Source of the DNA: Bacteroidota bacterium
Lineage (GTDB): Bacteria; Bacteroidota; Bacteroidia; Chitinophagales; Chitinophagaceae
DNA: 64,000 nucleotides
Assembly (NCBI GenBank): GCA_018267705.1
Contig: JAFDXX010000012.1
Location: 62,001 to 126,000 of the forward strand
Direction: 5' to 3'
Program-made: the position numbers and the translations under genes
The notes under the pieces: model-generated
Told to the model about the DNA's origin: nothing
The model's input: only the letters and a program-made list of their open reading frames with translations
Databases searched by the model: none
Shown: piece by piece, positions 1 to 9,039 of the stretch
Numbering within the stretch: the first letter of the stretch is position 1
Layout: every line of letters begins with the position of its first letter

Positions 1-280
1 GTATTTTTAAAAGTGTACTTTTCCCTGCACCGTTTCTTCCAATAATACCCAAAACTTCTCCTTGCTTTACTTCAAAATTTATATCTTGTAAAGCCCATAC
101 ATAATCGCTATTACCTTTGGTAGCTCTATCATTAGCTTCTCCAATTTTTAAAAAGGGATCTTCTTTGCCTCGCACTTTTGCCCACCATCTATTAATATCA
201 TGACTAATAGTTCCGGTTCCTACTTCGCCTAGACGGTATTGTTTTGATAAATTTTCTACTTTAATAACTGTGTTACTCAT
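1..280 (-). CDS. Polysaccharide ABC transporter ATP-binding protein (Wzt/TagH type), partial
   Basis: This is the N-terminal part of an ABC ATPase whose remainder lies beyond the left edge; about 93 codons are visible. The reading frame begins with the ATG at 280 ([16 protein letters not shown]). It carries a Walker A motif, GRNGAGKST, close to the window edge. The roughly 30-residue insert between the first strand and Walker A (around [13 protein letters not shown]) is typical of ATPases exporting O-antigen or teichoic-type polysaccharides. It lies 12 bp downstream of the permease gene, so the two probably form one exporter in the inner membrane. The signature motif and Walker B are off the edge, so activity cannot be judged. 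Confidence 0.9.
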   Translation of the reverse strand, partial: MSNTVIKVENLSKQYRLGEVGTGTISHDINRWWAKVRGKEDPFLKIGEANDRATKGNSDYVWALQDINFEVKQGEVLGIIGRNGAGKSTLLKI

Positions 281-292
281 AACTTATAATTC

Positions 293-1147
293 TTATACCG
301 TATCCATAAAACTTTTTTCTACTTTATTAAAAACAACAGATCCTACTATTAATAATATAAATGCCGTTAAGCTGCTATATCCAAGGTATGACCAACTAAA
401 TGTGCCCGAACCTGTAAAAGCAAAACGAAACGTTTCAACAATTGATGATAATGGATTTATTTTTATAAATAAAGCGTATTTAGCGTTTAAAGTACTCATA
501 GGATAAATTACGGGTGTAGCATACATTAATAATTGTACACCAAATGTTAGTAGAAAGGTAAGGTCGCGGTATTTGGTGGTTAATGCACTTATAATCATTC
601 CTGCACCTAAAGCAATGGTTGCCATTAATAGAATTAAATATGGCGTAAGTATTATATATATATTAGGATGAACGTTATTTCCTTCAACTAAAAAATATAT
701 CCAAAAACATAAGAATAACATAAACTGAATACCAAACCGTACTAAGTTAGAAACCACAATAGATAAGGGCATTATTAAACGTGGGAAATATACTTTTCCG
801 AAAATGGAGGCATTATCTTTAAAAACAGTTGAAGTTTTGGTTAAGCAATCTGCAAAATAATTCCATAAGGTTATGCCACATAAATAGAATAACGTCATGG
901 GTAAGCCATCTGTTGAAATTTTTGCTATGTTTCCAAAAATAATTACATAAATAACAGTAGTTAAAAGCGGTTGTAAAAAAAACCAAATGGGACCTAAAAT
1001 GGTTTGTTTATAAGTTGCTACAAAATCCCTTTTTACAAGCATTATCAACAAATCTTTGTAACGCCAAACTTCTTTCAGTTTTAAATCTAATATATGAGAT
1101 TGTGGCGATATGATTTCCGTCCAATTATCAACCTTAGTTTCTGTCAT
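293..1147 (-). CDS. ABC-2 type polysaccharide export permease (Wzm/TagG type)
   Basis: A 284-residue inner-membrane permease of the ABC-2 family that would move lipid-linked polysaccharide across the inner membrane with the ATPase encoded next to it. About six hydrophobic segments are visible (for example residues 60-80, 110-140, 160-190, 255-275), with a cytoplasmic N terminus containing RYKDLLIMLVKRDF, the usual entry to this family. The length fits full-length Wzm/TagG proteins. It sits 11 bp downstream of the Wzc-like kinase and 12 bp upstream of the ATPase, so co-transcription is likely. Which polymer is exported cannot be told, because no glycosyltransferases are inside the window. Confidence 0.9.
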   Translation of the reverse strand: MTETKVDNWTEIISPQSHILDLKLKEVWRYKDLLIMLVKRDFVATYKQTILGPIWFFLQPLLTTVIYVIIFGNIAKISTDGLPMTLFYLCGITLWNYFADCLTKTSTVFKDNASIFGKVYFPRLIMPLSIVVSNLVRFGIQFMLFLCFWIYFLVEGNNVHPNIYIILTPYLILLMATIALGAGMIISALTTKYRDLTFLLTFGVQLLMYATPVIYPMSTLNAKYALFIKINPLSSIVETFRFAFTGSGTFSWSYLGYSSLTAFILLIVGSVVFNKVEKSFMDTV

Positions 1148-1158
1148 TATTCAATTAC

Positions 1159-3624
1159 TTAATCTTTTGTTTTAAATAATTTTGCAAAAAAGCCTGCGTT
1201 CGATTTTGAATCTGAATCAAAATAAGTATAACTATTGCTACCTTTTCTTTTACCAAAATATCCATAGCCTCCTTTATTAGTATAGCCATAACCATACCTG
1301 TATGCATAAGCATAACTATTATAGCCATAATAGTTATAACGCCCACTTACTTGTACATCGTTTACAATGATTGCCATATTAGGCAGTTTTTTGGTTTCAT
1401 TTAATTCAACTATAAAATCTAATTGTTTTTTCAAAGTAAATCTTTGCCGTATTAAATACAATATACAGTCTGCAAACGGTGCTAAAATAAATGCATCTCC
1501 AACAATACCTACCGGGGCCGTATCCATTATAATATACTCATATTCTTTTTTCAATTTTTCAATTAAACTTCCTAATAAAGGAGAAAGTAATAATTCTGCG
1601 GGGTTGGGGGGAATAGGTCCGGGTTCTATTACTTTTAAATTAGGAAACCCTTCTACATCTTGAATAATTTCTTCATGATTATTTATTTGACCAATTAAAT
1701 AATTTACAATTCCTTTTGAAGTAGTACTTGAGTTATTGTTTTGTTGTTTACCAATAGAAGGTTGTATTTTTCGTATATCAAATTGCAATAATATAACTTT
1801 TTTATTGGCTAATGCCAAAACTGCTGCTAAATTTCGGCTGGTAAAAGATTTACCTTCTCCACCTACAGAAGAGGTTACCATTAAAGTTTTGCATTGCCCA
1901 TTATTGGTTAATAAAAATTGGAGGTTGGCACGCATGATGCGGAACTGTTCTGAAATTACATTTCTATTATTGAGTACTACCAATAAATCTGTTCGGCTAC
2001 TATGGATAATTTCTCCTATAATTGGTATAGCAGTTTTTTTAGTAATATCATCTCTTAAAGTTACCTTATCGTTAAACAGTTCTATTAAAAATATTATTAC
2101 AACAGGAATAATTAACCCTATCAATCCACAAAAAGATATTATCTTACTTGCTTGAGGTTCAAATTCGGCTCCCGGCATAGTTGCATTCTCAAGAATTGTA
2201 TAGTTAGATTGTGCAGATAAGGAAGTGATAGAAGTTTCTTCTCTTTTTTGGAGTAGATATGCATATAATTGATCTTTTATAGATTTTTGCCTCTTTAGTT
2301 CTTCTACTTCTCTTTGTTTAATAGGTAGTTTCCCTAGTGGATCTAAAATCGAATTTGATTCATTCTGATAACGTAATATTTGGTTATTATTTTCATTTTG
2401 AATATATTTTAAAGTTTCTATTAGTTTCTTTTTCACTTCTTTTAATTGATACGAAATTGTAGAAATAGTTCCCCCATCTTCAGTATTATCTTTTTTAGCA
2501 AAAGCTCCATTTATTACAAGAGTGTTATATTGTTTTATCAAATCACTTACAGCAGTTCCATCAAAAACATAAAGAGGTATTGGTTTCCCTATATTTTTAT
2601 CATCATTAATAAAAGAAACTAATAATGCAGACAGCATATTGTCTGTTGTTAATCGTTTACTTTTTACTTCAATATCAGATAATTGAGCACTATAATAATT
2701 GTTTTCATCTTGCGAGTTATTAAATCTTGGGTCTCCTTTTTTGAGAATAATATCTTCTTCAATCTTATCTATTTCTCTTGAAATAGTATCCATTCTTTCA
2801 TCAATAAAATCGATTGTTCGAAAAGCGATTTCTTTTTTTAAGAATACATCTCTTTTTTGAACTTCTACCATAAGTGAATTCAATATATTTACAGCTCGTG
2901 TAGGATTATCAGTTCGCATACCTAAGGTAAGGATGCTCGATTTCTCACTTAGCCCACCTATTGATAGTTTACTTTGAATATCGCTTACCGCATATGCAGG
3001 GGGTGTCCATTTTACTTGAAAAGGCTCCCTACTAATTTCATTAACTTTAGAAGATGCTGTAACAATAAATACCACTTTATTAATTGTGCTTGTATCTCCC
3101 CAATGTATTTTGTTTATAGGGCCATTATTTAAACTTATATTTAATGATTTTGGAGTAAGTTCCGAGATGTTGAAAGTGTAAACTAAGTTTGTATCGGGGT
3201 TGGAAAGTATTTTTAATTTGAATGGAGCATAATCTGATATATCACTATTTTTAATTTTACCTAGATTATAATAATAATAATTAAAATCATTTTTACGAAC
3301 CATAGATTCTAACAATATCCTTGATCGTATTGCTTCAATTTCGTTCTGCATATTCACAGAGCGAGTTCCATATAATGCACTATTAATCAAATCAACCTGA
3401 CCATTAGATGTAGTTGATTGCCCACCTCCTACCAACATTGACCCGTTTACTCTATAAATTTTAGTTGTATATCTTAAATAAATATAACCAGCAGCTAATG
3501 AAAGTGCCAATGAAAGAATAAATAATGGTAGATATGATAGATATTTTAAAAATATATCTTTTAGTTGAAACGTTTTTTCATTGATAAATGAAGATCCTAT
3601 TGTGTTGTTTGATAAATCATTCAT
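1159..3624 (-). CDS. Polysaccharide co-polymerase / BY-type tyrosine kinase (Wzc-like)
   Basis: An 821-residue inner-membrane protein that would control chain length and couple polymer assembly to the outer-membrane exporter. Order of parts: transmembrane helix near residues 30-52, large periplasmic Wzz/GNVR coiled-coil region to about 505, second helix near 510-531, then a cytoplasmic kinase domain. Walker A is SSVGGEGKS at 585-593, Walker A' is LLQFDIR at 612-618, and Walker B is IIMDTAP at 698-704. The tail (763-801) holds 14 tyrosines in about 40 residues, the expected autophosphorylation cluster. In Walker A' the first acidic residue of the usual DxD is Gln. The gene lies 10 bp downstream of the Wza-like lipoprotein. 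Pairing of a Wzc kinase with an ABC exporter in one operon is notable, since Wzc proteins are mostly studied with Wzy systems. Confidence 0.93.
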   Translation of the reverse strand: MNDLSNNTIGSSFINEKTFQLKDIFLKYLSYLPLFILSLALSLAAGYIYLRYTTKIYRVNGSMLVGGGQSTTSNGQVDLINSALYGTRSVNMQNEIEAIRSRILLESMVRKNDFNYYYYNLGKIKNSDISDYAPFKLKILSNPDTNLVYTFNISELTPKSLNISLNNGPINKIHWGDTSTINKVVFIVTASSKVNEISREPFQVKWTPPAYAVSDIQSKLSIGGLSEKSSILTLGMRTDNPTRAVNILNSLMVEVQKRDVFLKKEIAFRTIDFIDERMDTISREIDKIEEDIILKKGDPRFNNSQDENNYYSAQLSDIEVKSKRLTTDNMLSALLVSFINDDKNIGKPIPLYVFDGTAVSDLIKQYNTLVINGAFAKKDNTEDGGTISTISYQLKEVKKKLIETLKYIQNENNNQILRYQNESNSILDPLGKLPIKQREVEELKRQKSIKDQLYAYLLQKREETSITSLSAQSNYTILENATMPGAEFEPQASKIISFCGLIGLIIPVVIIFLIELFNDKVTLRDDITKKTAIPIIGEIIHSSRTDLLVVLNNRNVISEQFRIMRANLQFLLTNNGQCKTLMVTSSVGGEGKSFTSRNLAAVLALANKKVILLQFDIRKIQPSIGKQQNNNSSTTSKGIVNYLIGQINNHEEIIQDVEGFPNLKVIEPGPIPPNPAELLLSPLLGSLIEKLKKEYEYIIMDTAPVGIVGDAFILAPFADCILYLIRQRFTLKKQLDFIVELNETKKLPNMAIIVNDVQVSGRYNYYGYNSYAYAYRYGYGYTNKGGYGYFGKRKGSNSYTYFDSDSKSNAGFFAKLFKTKD

Positions 3625-3634
3625 TTGAAAATAA

Positions 3635-4417
3635 TTACTTTATAGATTTAAGAATAATTAATAAACTCAAAACTGTAGAGGTTGCAGTTACATAAAACAT
3701 AAGAGGTTGCAGTTTTTGTGTTTTTAAATAGCTGCTTCTTGCTTCTTCCTCTCTAAGATATCTTGAATTAGGATTTATATATATTAAATCATTTGTTTGT
3801 AGCTGAAATACCGGAGAAGTAAAAAAAGCTCCACTTGTCATATCAACAATATTAGCTTTTCTATTTTTTAAACTATCTTCTCTTATTACCATTACTTTAC
3901 GTATATCAGAATTACTATTTTCTCCTCCACTTAAAGCAAAAAGGTATAATAAATTTGCATTTTCTGGCGGTAATGCAACAACATCTTGTTTTTTTAAATT
4001 TCCTAATAAAAAAACTTTAATTGGTTGTTGCACCACATTTACAAAAGGATTTTTAATATAAGGGGCCGATAATTTTATCAAAGTATCTGCTAACTGCTTA
4101 TTGGTTAATCCTGCTGCTTTTACCATTCCAATTATTGGAAAACTTAAATTACCATTTATATCAACCGTATAACCCGATTTATTTAGCAAGTTAAATATTT
4201 CTGTTTGGTCTTGAGCAGTAGTTGCTTGTGTATAAAATTGAATATTTAGCTTATCAGAAGGTTTTATAAGTATTTCTTCAGCATTTACTTTTCCCATACT
4301 ATCTAACCCTCTTTGAAACATTAAAAAATCAAACTGACTTTTTTTTACGCTTGCACAAGAACTAAGCAAAAAAATAGCAATAGCTATAAGTAAAAAATTT
4401 GTTTTATTCATTAGCAT
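3635..4417 (-). CDS. Polysaccharide export outer-membrane lipoprotein (Wza-like, Poly_export/SLBB)
   Basis: The open frame extends to 4447, but the start is better placed at the ATG at 4417 or 4411 (MNKTNFLLIAI), which gives a normal lipoprotein signal with lipobox LSSC. The mature protein has a Poly_export domain beginning around ILIKPSDKLNIQFY, then an SLBB-like region near VNVVQQPIKVFLLG, and ends with a hydrophobic helix (MFYVTATSTVLSLLIILK) that would anchor or line the outer-membrane channel. It would form the outer-membrane exit for the polymer assembled with the Wzc-like kinase encoded 10 bp downstream. It is the first gene of the leftward operon; a candidate promoter and a leader hairpin lie upstream. 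Confidence 0.9.
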   Translation of the reverse strand: MLMNKTNFLLIAIAIFLLSSCASVKKSQFDFLMFQRGLDSMGKVNAEEILIKPSDKLNIQFYTQATTAQDQTEIFNLLNKSGYTVDINGNLSFPIIGMVKAAGLTNKQLADTLIKLSAPYIKNPFVNVVQQPIKVFLLGNLKKQDVVALPPENANLLYLFALSGGENSNSDIRKVMVIREDSLKNRKANIVDMTSGAFFTSPVFQLQTNDLIYINPNSRYLREEEARSSYLKTQKLQPLMFYVTATSTVLSLLIILKSIK

Positions 4418-4471
4418 AAATTTTAGTTTAAAGCTTCGCCTGCTCAATCACAGATTAAGGATAAGGCTTTT

Positions 4472-4515
4472 CAAAAAATAAGGCATTATCACAAATCAAT
4501 GCGACAGATGCCTTT
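4472..4515 (-). promoter_or_regulatory. Terminator-like hairpin in the leader of the polysaccharide export operon (possible attenuator)
   Basis: Reading leftward, AAGGCAT (4514-4508) can pair with ATGCCTT (4486-4480), and the hairpin is followed directly by ATTTTTTG. This has the form of an intrinsic terminator, but it lies between the candidate promoter (4602-4609) and the first gene (start 4417), where no upstream gene needs terminating. It could therefore be an attenuator controlled by an antiterminator. The stem is only 7 bp with a 21-base loop, so folding energy would be modest. Confidence 0.35.
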
Positions 4516-4601
4516 AAAATATATTATAAACTGAAAGTATTAAATTTCATAACTACTAACAACCACATTTTCCTACTAAAACCCCTTACTATAAAGCATG
4601 A

Positions 4602-4609
4602 CAAATATA
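4602..4609 (-). promoter_or_regulatory. Candidate -7 box upstream of the polysaccharide export operon
   Basis: On the minus strand the sequence is TATATTTG, a match to the Bacteroidota TAnnTTTG box. It would start transcription near 4595 and leave a leader of about 180 bases before the Wza-like gene. No convincing TTG was found at the expected -33 distance, so this is a moderate call. Confidence 0.4.
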
Positions 4610-4705
4610 AGGGCTTTTACTTTTTTTCGGATATTACCTTTATTTTATTTTTCAGTTTTCTATAAATCAACAATATAAGTATCTTTCCCAAATAAACTGT
4701 TTTAA

Positions 4706-5887
4706 ATGAATAACCGTTATTATTCGTTAGATGTGTTTCGCGGAGCCACTGTTGCTTTAATGATTTTAGTTAACAACCCGGGCTCTTGGTCGCACATTTT
4801 TACACCATTAGAGCATGCTGCTTGGCATGGATGTACACCAACAGATTTAGTGTTCCCATTTTTTTTATTTGCAGTAGGCAATGCCATGAGTTTTGTAATG
4901 CCCAAATTTGAACAAAAAGGAAATAATTTTTTCTTGAAAAAAATAATTAAAAGAACATTACTTATTTTTTTAATAGGATTATTTCTTAATTGGAGTCCTT
5001 TTCTTAGATATGATCAAGCAGGTAATCTTGTTTTAAAAGGATGGGAATGGGCTAAGGCCGATGGTTCAACTACCGGTATTCGAGTAATGGGCGTTTTACA
5101 AAGAATTGCCTTATGCTACTTTTTTGCATCATTAATAGTTTATTACTTTAAACAAAAAGGTTCTTACTTAATTAGCTGCATTTTATTGCTAAGCTATTGG
5201 GTGTTTACTTGGTTATTAGGCAATTCAACAAATCCATTCAGTTTACAAGGTTTCTGGGGTACACAGGTAGATATTAATCTTTTTGGAGATGCACATGTGT
5301 ATCATGGAGAAGGTGTTGCTTTTGATCCTGAAGGCTTAGCAAGTACAGCTACCGCAATTGTGCAAGTAATATTCGGATATTTTGTAGGAGCATACATTCA
5401 ACAAAAAGGAAAAACTTTTGAAATGCTTAGCAATTTATTTGTAGCTGCAGCCGTATTAATGGTAGCAGGTTATTGCTGGGATATGGTTTTTCCTATTAAT
5501 AAAAAAATATGGTCAAGTAGTTATGTATTATACACAACAGGGCTTGCCATGGCCGTATTAGGTGTAATGATTTATTTGATTGAATTTAATGGCAAGAAAG
5601 GTATATGGAGTAAATTTTTTGATGTGTTTGGAAAAAACCCATTATTCATTTTTGTAATAAGTGGTTTTTTACCGAGATTATTAGGATTAATACGAATTAA
5701 TAATGGTACAAAAAGCGATGGTACTCTTTTATATACTACCCCGTTTGGATGGTTTTACGAACATATTTGTAAAAATATTTCTGCCGATTTACGTGTGGGC
5801 TCATTAGTATATGCCATAGTTATGATTATTTTTTATTGGAGCATTGTGTATTGGATGGATAAAAAGAAGATTTATGTTAAAGTATAA
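4706..5887 (+). CDS. Membrane acyltransferase of the heparan-alpha-glucosaminide N-acetyltransferase (DUF5009/DUF1624) family
   Basis: A 393-residue polytopic membrane protein with about ten hydrophobic segments. The N terminus has SLDVFRGATVALMILVNN (residues 7-24) and HAAWHGCTPTDLVFPFFLF (37-55), the signature of the HGSNAT family; His37 or His41 corresponds to the region of the acetyl-accepting histidine in the animal enzyme. In bacteria these proteins are thought to move acetyl groups across the inner membrane onto amino sugars, but the substrate here is unknown. The stop codon overlaps the start of the next gene by one base (TAATG), so the two are probably translated together. It is divergent from the polysaccharide export operon, which may indicate a role in modifying surface glycans. 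Confidence 0.85.
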   Translation: MNNRYYSLDVFRGATVALMILVNNPGSWSHIFTPLEHAAWHGCTPTDLVFPFFLFAVGNAMSFVMPKFEQKGNNFFLKKIIKRTLLIFLIGLFLNWSPFLRYDQAGNLVLKGWEWAKADGSTTGIRVMGVLQRIALCYFFASLIVYYFKQKGSYLISCILLLSYWVFTWLLGNSTNPFSLQGFWGTQVDINLFGDAHVYHGEGVAFDPEGLASTATAIVQVIFGYFVGAYIQQKGKTFEMLSNLFVAAAVLMVAGYCWDMVFPINKKIWSSSYVLYTTGLAMAVLGVMIYLIEFNGKKGIWSKFFDVFGKNPLFIFVISGFLPRLLGLIRINNGTKSDGTLLYTTPFGWFYEHICKNISADLRVGSLVYAIVMIIFYWSIVYWMDKKKIYVKV

Positions 5888-7398
5888 TGGAATTAACTAA
5901 TATAAAAATAGAATCAATTGTATTAAAAGGTTATTCTTCATTTAGTAAAGAAAAAATAGCTGCATTATTATTATCTCAAAAAAATTGTAGCAATATTCCC
6001 GGAGATTTTGTTATAATAATTGATGGAATTTTACATAATCAATCCATTACAATTATAGGTACAAGTATTGTTAGTGCTATCCCATATTTCTACACAAAAC
6101 ACAACAATAAATTTGCTCATGGAGTTTCTATTTTTGAAGTTTGCAAAGCTGCTCAACTGCAATGGCAATGGGATGATTTTTCTTTATTCTGCATTAATTC
6201 TATTGAACATACAATTAATGAACATACCATACATGCACATATAAAACGCATACCTGAAAATAGTTTCATTACATATTACAATCATACATTAACTATTGAA
6301 AAAAAAGAAGCAGGTATTAAACACAATAATTTTAAGAATGATAACGAAGTTTTAGAAGATTATATAACTCTTTGTGAGGGATATTTTCGTAATCAAAAAA
6401 AATTATTACTCTCTCTAAGTGCCGGATTTGATAGTAGATTATTATTAGCAACAGCACTTTATTTTGGGGAAAAACCTTTATTAGCCACAATGGGCAATTC
6501 AAACGCTACTGATGTAATAGTAGCAAAATCTATTGCCAATAGTTTAAACCTATCACACCAAACAATTGAATTAGTAGCAGAAGATTATTTTAAAGAGGAA
6601 AATATTTTTAAAATAATTAATGCAACAAGTGGAAGCAAAACCTTTAACCATTGGCATACTTATTTTTTTTCAAACTATTTTAAGAATACCGAATTATTAC
6701 ATTTAGCGGGCTCTAACGGAGAACTTGCACGAACTTATTATTTCGACAAAGGCATTATTGCAAAAACAGCAGATAAAATACCTATAAATTTATTTGACAT
6801 TTATTTTAAATTTAAAATAAATAAATCTGATAATTATATTATTCCATCGCTACTGAATGCCTCACATAAAAAAAAATTTATTGCAATTGCAAGTATTCAA
6901 AATACAAAACATGGATTTCTTAATAGTTTAGATAACTTTTACACTTTTGAGCGTGTTAGGCACTTTATTAGTAATGGATTAGCTTTATATAATTGCAACA
7001 TAACAACAACATCTCCTTTTTTAGATTATCGTTTTATTAATTTATGCAATCACATACATAGACATAAGAAACTCAACAGTATTTTTCACAAAACAATTAT
7101 TAACCAATTGCAACCGGCTTTAATGCAATTTGGCAATAATAACATTTCAACATCAATCAACAATTTTAATAGTAACTGGTATTTTCTAAAAGAACAACCT
7201 ACTACCACATATAACCCTGTTAATACAATTATTCAATCAAATGCCGTAAAAGAAATAATTATAGAAAGTAATTATTTAAATGAGTGGCTAAACCAAAAAG
7301 AGCGAATAAAAATTTGGGAAGAAAAAAAGAATAGAACAATTTATTTTTTACTCACAATGCACTACACATCTTCCTATATAAAACAGTTGTGTATATAA
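5887..7398 (+). CDS. Asparagine-synthase-like protein lacking the glutaminase cysteine
   Basis: A 503-residue protein with the C-terminal PP-loop synthetase domain of asparagine synthase: SAGFDSR at residues 178-184 is the AMP/PPi-binding loop. The first 150 residues resemble a worn N-terminal glutamine amidotransferase fold (for example HAHIKRIPENSF, like the IKRIPPG segment of AsnB). However, the protein starts Met-Glu and has no Cys2, so it cannot hydrolyse glutamine in the usual way. The synthetase half may use free ammonia or another amine, as in beta-lactam-synthetase-like enzymes or sugar-modifying amidotransferases. The start overlaps the stop of the acyltransferase gene by one base, so the two products probably act on the same material. 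The true substrate is unknown. Confidence 0.8.
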   Translation: MELTNIKIESIVLKGYSSFSKEKIAALLLSQKNCSNIPGDFVIIIDGILHNQSITIIGTSIVSAIPYFYTKHNNKFAHGVSIFEVCKAAQLQWQWDDFSLFCINSIEHTINEHTIHAHIKRIPENSFITYYNHTLTIEKKEAGIKHNNFKNDNEVLEDYITLCEGYFRNQKKLLLSLSAGFDSRLLLATALYFGEKPLLATMGNSNATDVIVAKSIANSLNLSHQTIELVAEDYFKEENIFKIINATSGSKTFNHWHTYFFSNYFKNTELLHLAGSNGELARTYYFDKGIIAKTADKIPINLFDIYFKFKINKSDNYIIPSLLNASHKKKFIAIASIQNTKHGFLNSLDNFYTFERVRHFISNGLALYNCNITTTSPFLDYRFINLCNHIHRHKKLNSIFHKTIINQLQPALMQFGNNNISTSINNFNSNWYFLKEQPTTTYNPVNTIIQSNAVKEIIIESNYLNEWLNQKERIKIWEEKKNRTIYFLLTMHYTSSYIKQLCI

Positions 7399-7409
7399 AC
7401 AACATGTTA

Positions 7410-8312
7410 TTATTTTTTTACTGCTACAACAAGCATTTTATTTTTTATACGAAATACTTTTAAAACCCATGAAATAGGCACAGAAAGTGTTTTAGCCAAA
7501 AAATTAGAAAATAAAATACGATTTAAATAAAATGAAATCGGGAAACTAAGTTCATGAAAAAGTTTTATTTCAACAATTTTTAACCCTGCTTTGTGCATTA
7601 TTAAATGCATATCTTTTTTACTGAGAATTTGTTTATGCCCATACGGATGATTAGAATACATAGCATGTAATAATGTATTCATTTTTCCAAAACTTACTGT
7701 ACTTATCAATTCTCCAAACTTATGATAAAATGCATTTCTGCATGGCGTATCAATAAAAATATATCCACCACTTTTAAGAAGGTTTGTGCATTGTTGTACT
7801 ATTTGTATAGGATAATTTACATGCTCAATTACATCCCACAAAACAATTGCACCAAAAAAATTTGTATGTTCTTTTTGCCAAAAATTATCTTGTACCGGTA
7901 AGTTATATAAATTAGGTAGTTGATATTTATTTTTTACATAACTCATCCAACGTTGGTCTAATTCTATACCATAACAATTATAATTTTTCTTAACCATTTC
8001 ATTCAAAAACAATGCACCACCAAAACCAACATCTAAAAGAATTTTATTAGGGCCTACATAACTGACTACCTTATTTATATGATTGTTAAATCTTGCAGCA
8101 TTAGACTGCATTTTTTGTTCAATAAAATCAATTTCTTTTTCACTTAAAACTATAGCTGCATTTGAAGCTGCTGCTTTATATTCTTCATCAATATAATCTG
8201 TATAATGAAAGCCGCAATGTTTGCAAACTATTACATTAGCCATGCGTAAACGATATTTAATAGTGTTGCCACCGTTACCGCAAAGCTTACAAATGCTATA
8301 ATCAAAATTCAT
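7410..8312 (-). CDS. Class I SAM-dependent methyltransferase with N-terminal zinc ribbon
   Basis: A 300-residue soluble protein. Cys8/Cys11 and Cys30/Cys33 form two CxxC pairs, which fits a small zinc ribbon. LLDVGFGGAL (92-101) is SAM motif I and WDVIEH (159-164) fits the Methyltransf_23 fold. Proteins with this layout are often found in sugar, polysaccharide or natural product clusters, methylating a sugar or acting as C-methyltransferases. Its ATG overlaps the stop of the MurU-like gene by one base (TAATG), so it belongs to the same operon. It ends 11 bp from the converging asparagine-synthase-like gene, with no clear terminator between. The substrate is unknown. Confidence 0.85.
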   Translation of the reverse strand: MNFDYSICKLCGNGGNTIKYRLRMANVIVCKHCGFHYTDYIDEEYKAAASNAAIVLSEKEIDFIEQKMQSNAARFNNHINKVVSYVGPNKILLDVGFGGALFLNEMVKKNYNCYGIELDQRWMSYVKNKYQLPNLYNLPVQDNFWQKEHTNFFGAIVLWDVIEHVNYPIQIVQQCTNLLKSGGYIFIDTPCRNAFYHKFGELISTVSFGKMNTLLHAMYSNHPYGHKQILSKKDMHLIMHKAGLKIVEIKLFHELSFPISFYLNRILFSNFLAKTLSVPISWVLKVFRIKNKMLVVAVKK

Positions 8313-9028
8313 TATATAAAAAGACTTTCTGCTTTAATAATGTTTTCAGGCTTACCTACATCAATAAATTTACTTCCTGAATGATTAAATGAAACTATGT
8401 TATATTTTGATGCTAAACTTAAATAAATATCAACCATTGAAAATTTTCGTTCTTGTTGTATTAATGAAAATATAGATGTATTTATAACATGAATACCGCT
8501 AAAGGCTTTAGGAATAAAGGTTTCACTTGCACGAACAATTTTCTGTTCATTGGTTTGTGCATTTTGCCATCCACACAATTCATTGTTGGCATTAAACAAA
8601 AAACTTCGCGATGAAATTCTATCGCTAACCGCTAAAGTTGCTAAACATTTTTTTTGTTGATGTTGATGTATCATTTCATTTAAATGCATATCTGTAAGCA
8701 CATCTGCATTCATTACAACAAAATCATTTTCGTTTTTGAAATACCATGCTGCTTTCTTTAAACCACCACCCGTTTCTAATACTTCATCTGTTTCATTACT
8801 TATTAAAACATCACTTCCCCATCCTTTATTTTCTTCAAGAGCATTAATAATTTGATTTGAAAAATGATGCACATTTATAATAACATTGTATATACCAAAC
8901 TGTTGCAAGTATTCAATATTTCTTTGCAGCAATGTTTTATTATTTACTACGGCTAATGCCTTAGGATGCTTATCTGTAAATGGTTTTAGCCTTGTACCCA
9001 TTCCTGCTGCAAAAATCATTGCCTTCAT
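8312..9028 (-). CDS. Nucleotidyltransferase, MurU-like (N-acetylmuramate-1-phosphate uridylyltransferase type)
   Basis: A 238-residue NTP-transferase fold enzyme. The nucleotide-binding signature GMGTRLKPFTDKHPKA spans residues 9-24, LETGGG is at 84-89, and a metal-binding Asp lies in MNADV (Asp109). This pattern, especially LETGGG and the short length without a hexapeptide tail, resembles MurU of the Pseudomonas peptidoglycan-recycling pathway, which makes UDP-MurNAc. The gene starts 11 bp downstream of a gene with an AmgK-like kinase domain, and AmgK supplies the MurU substrate in Pseudomonas. This context supports a cell-wall sugar salvage role, although another sugar-1-phosphate is possible. 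Confidence 0.8.
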   Translation of the reverse strand: MKAMIFAAGMGTRLKPFTDKHPKALAVVNNKTLLQRNIEYLQQFGIYNVIINVHHFSNQIINALEENKGWGSDVLISNETDEVLETGGGLKKAAWYFKNENDFVVMNADVLTDMHLNEMIHQHQQKKCLATLAVSDRISSRSFLFNANNELCGWQNAQTNEQKIVRASETFIPKAFSGIHVINTSIFSLIQQERKFSMVDIYLSLASKYNIVSFNHSGSKFIDVGKPENIIKAESLFI

Positions 9029-9039
9029 ACTTACTAATT

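Noticed and set aside
1155..1346. Minus-strand frame of 63 codons inside the Wzc kinase gene
   Set aside because: It lies in the repetitive Tyr/Gly codon region of the kinase tail and its product is Ile/Met-rich repeats; a shadow of the real gene.
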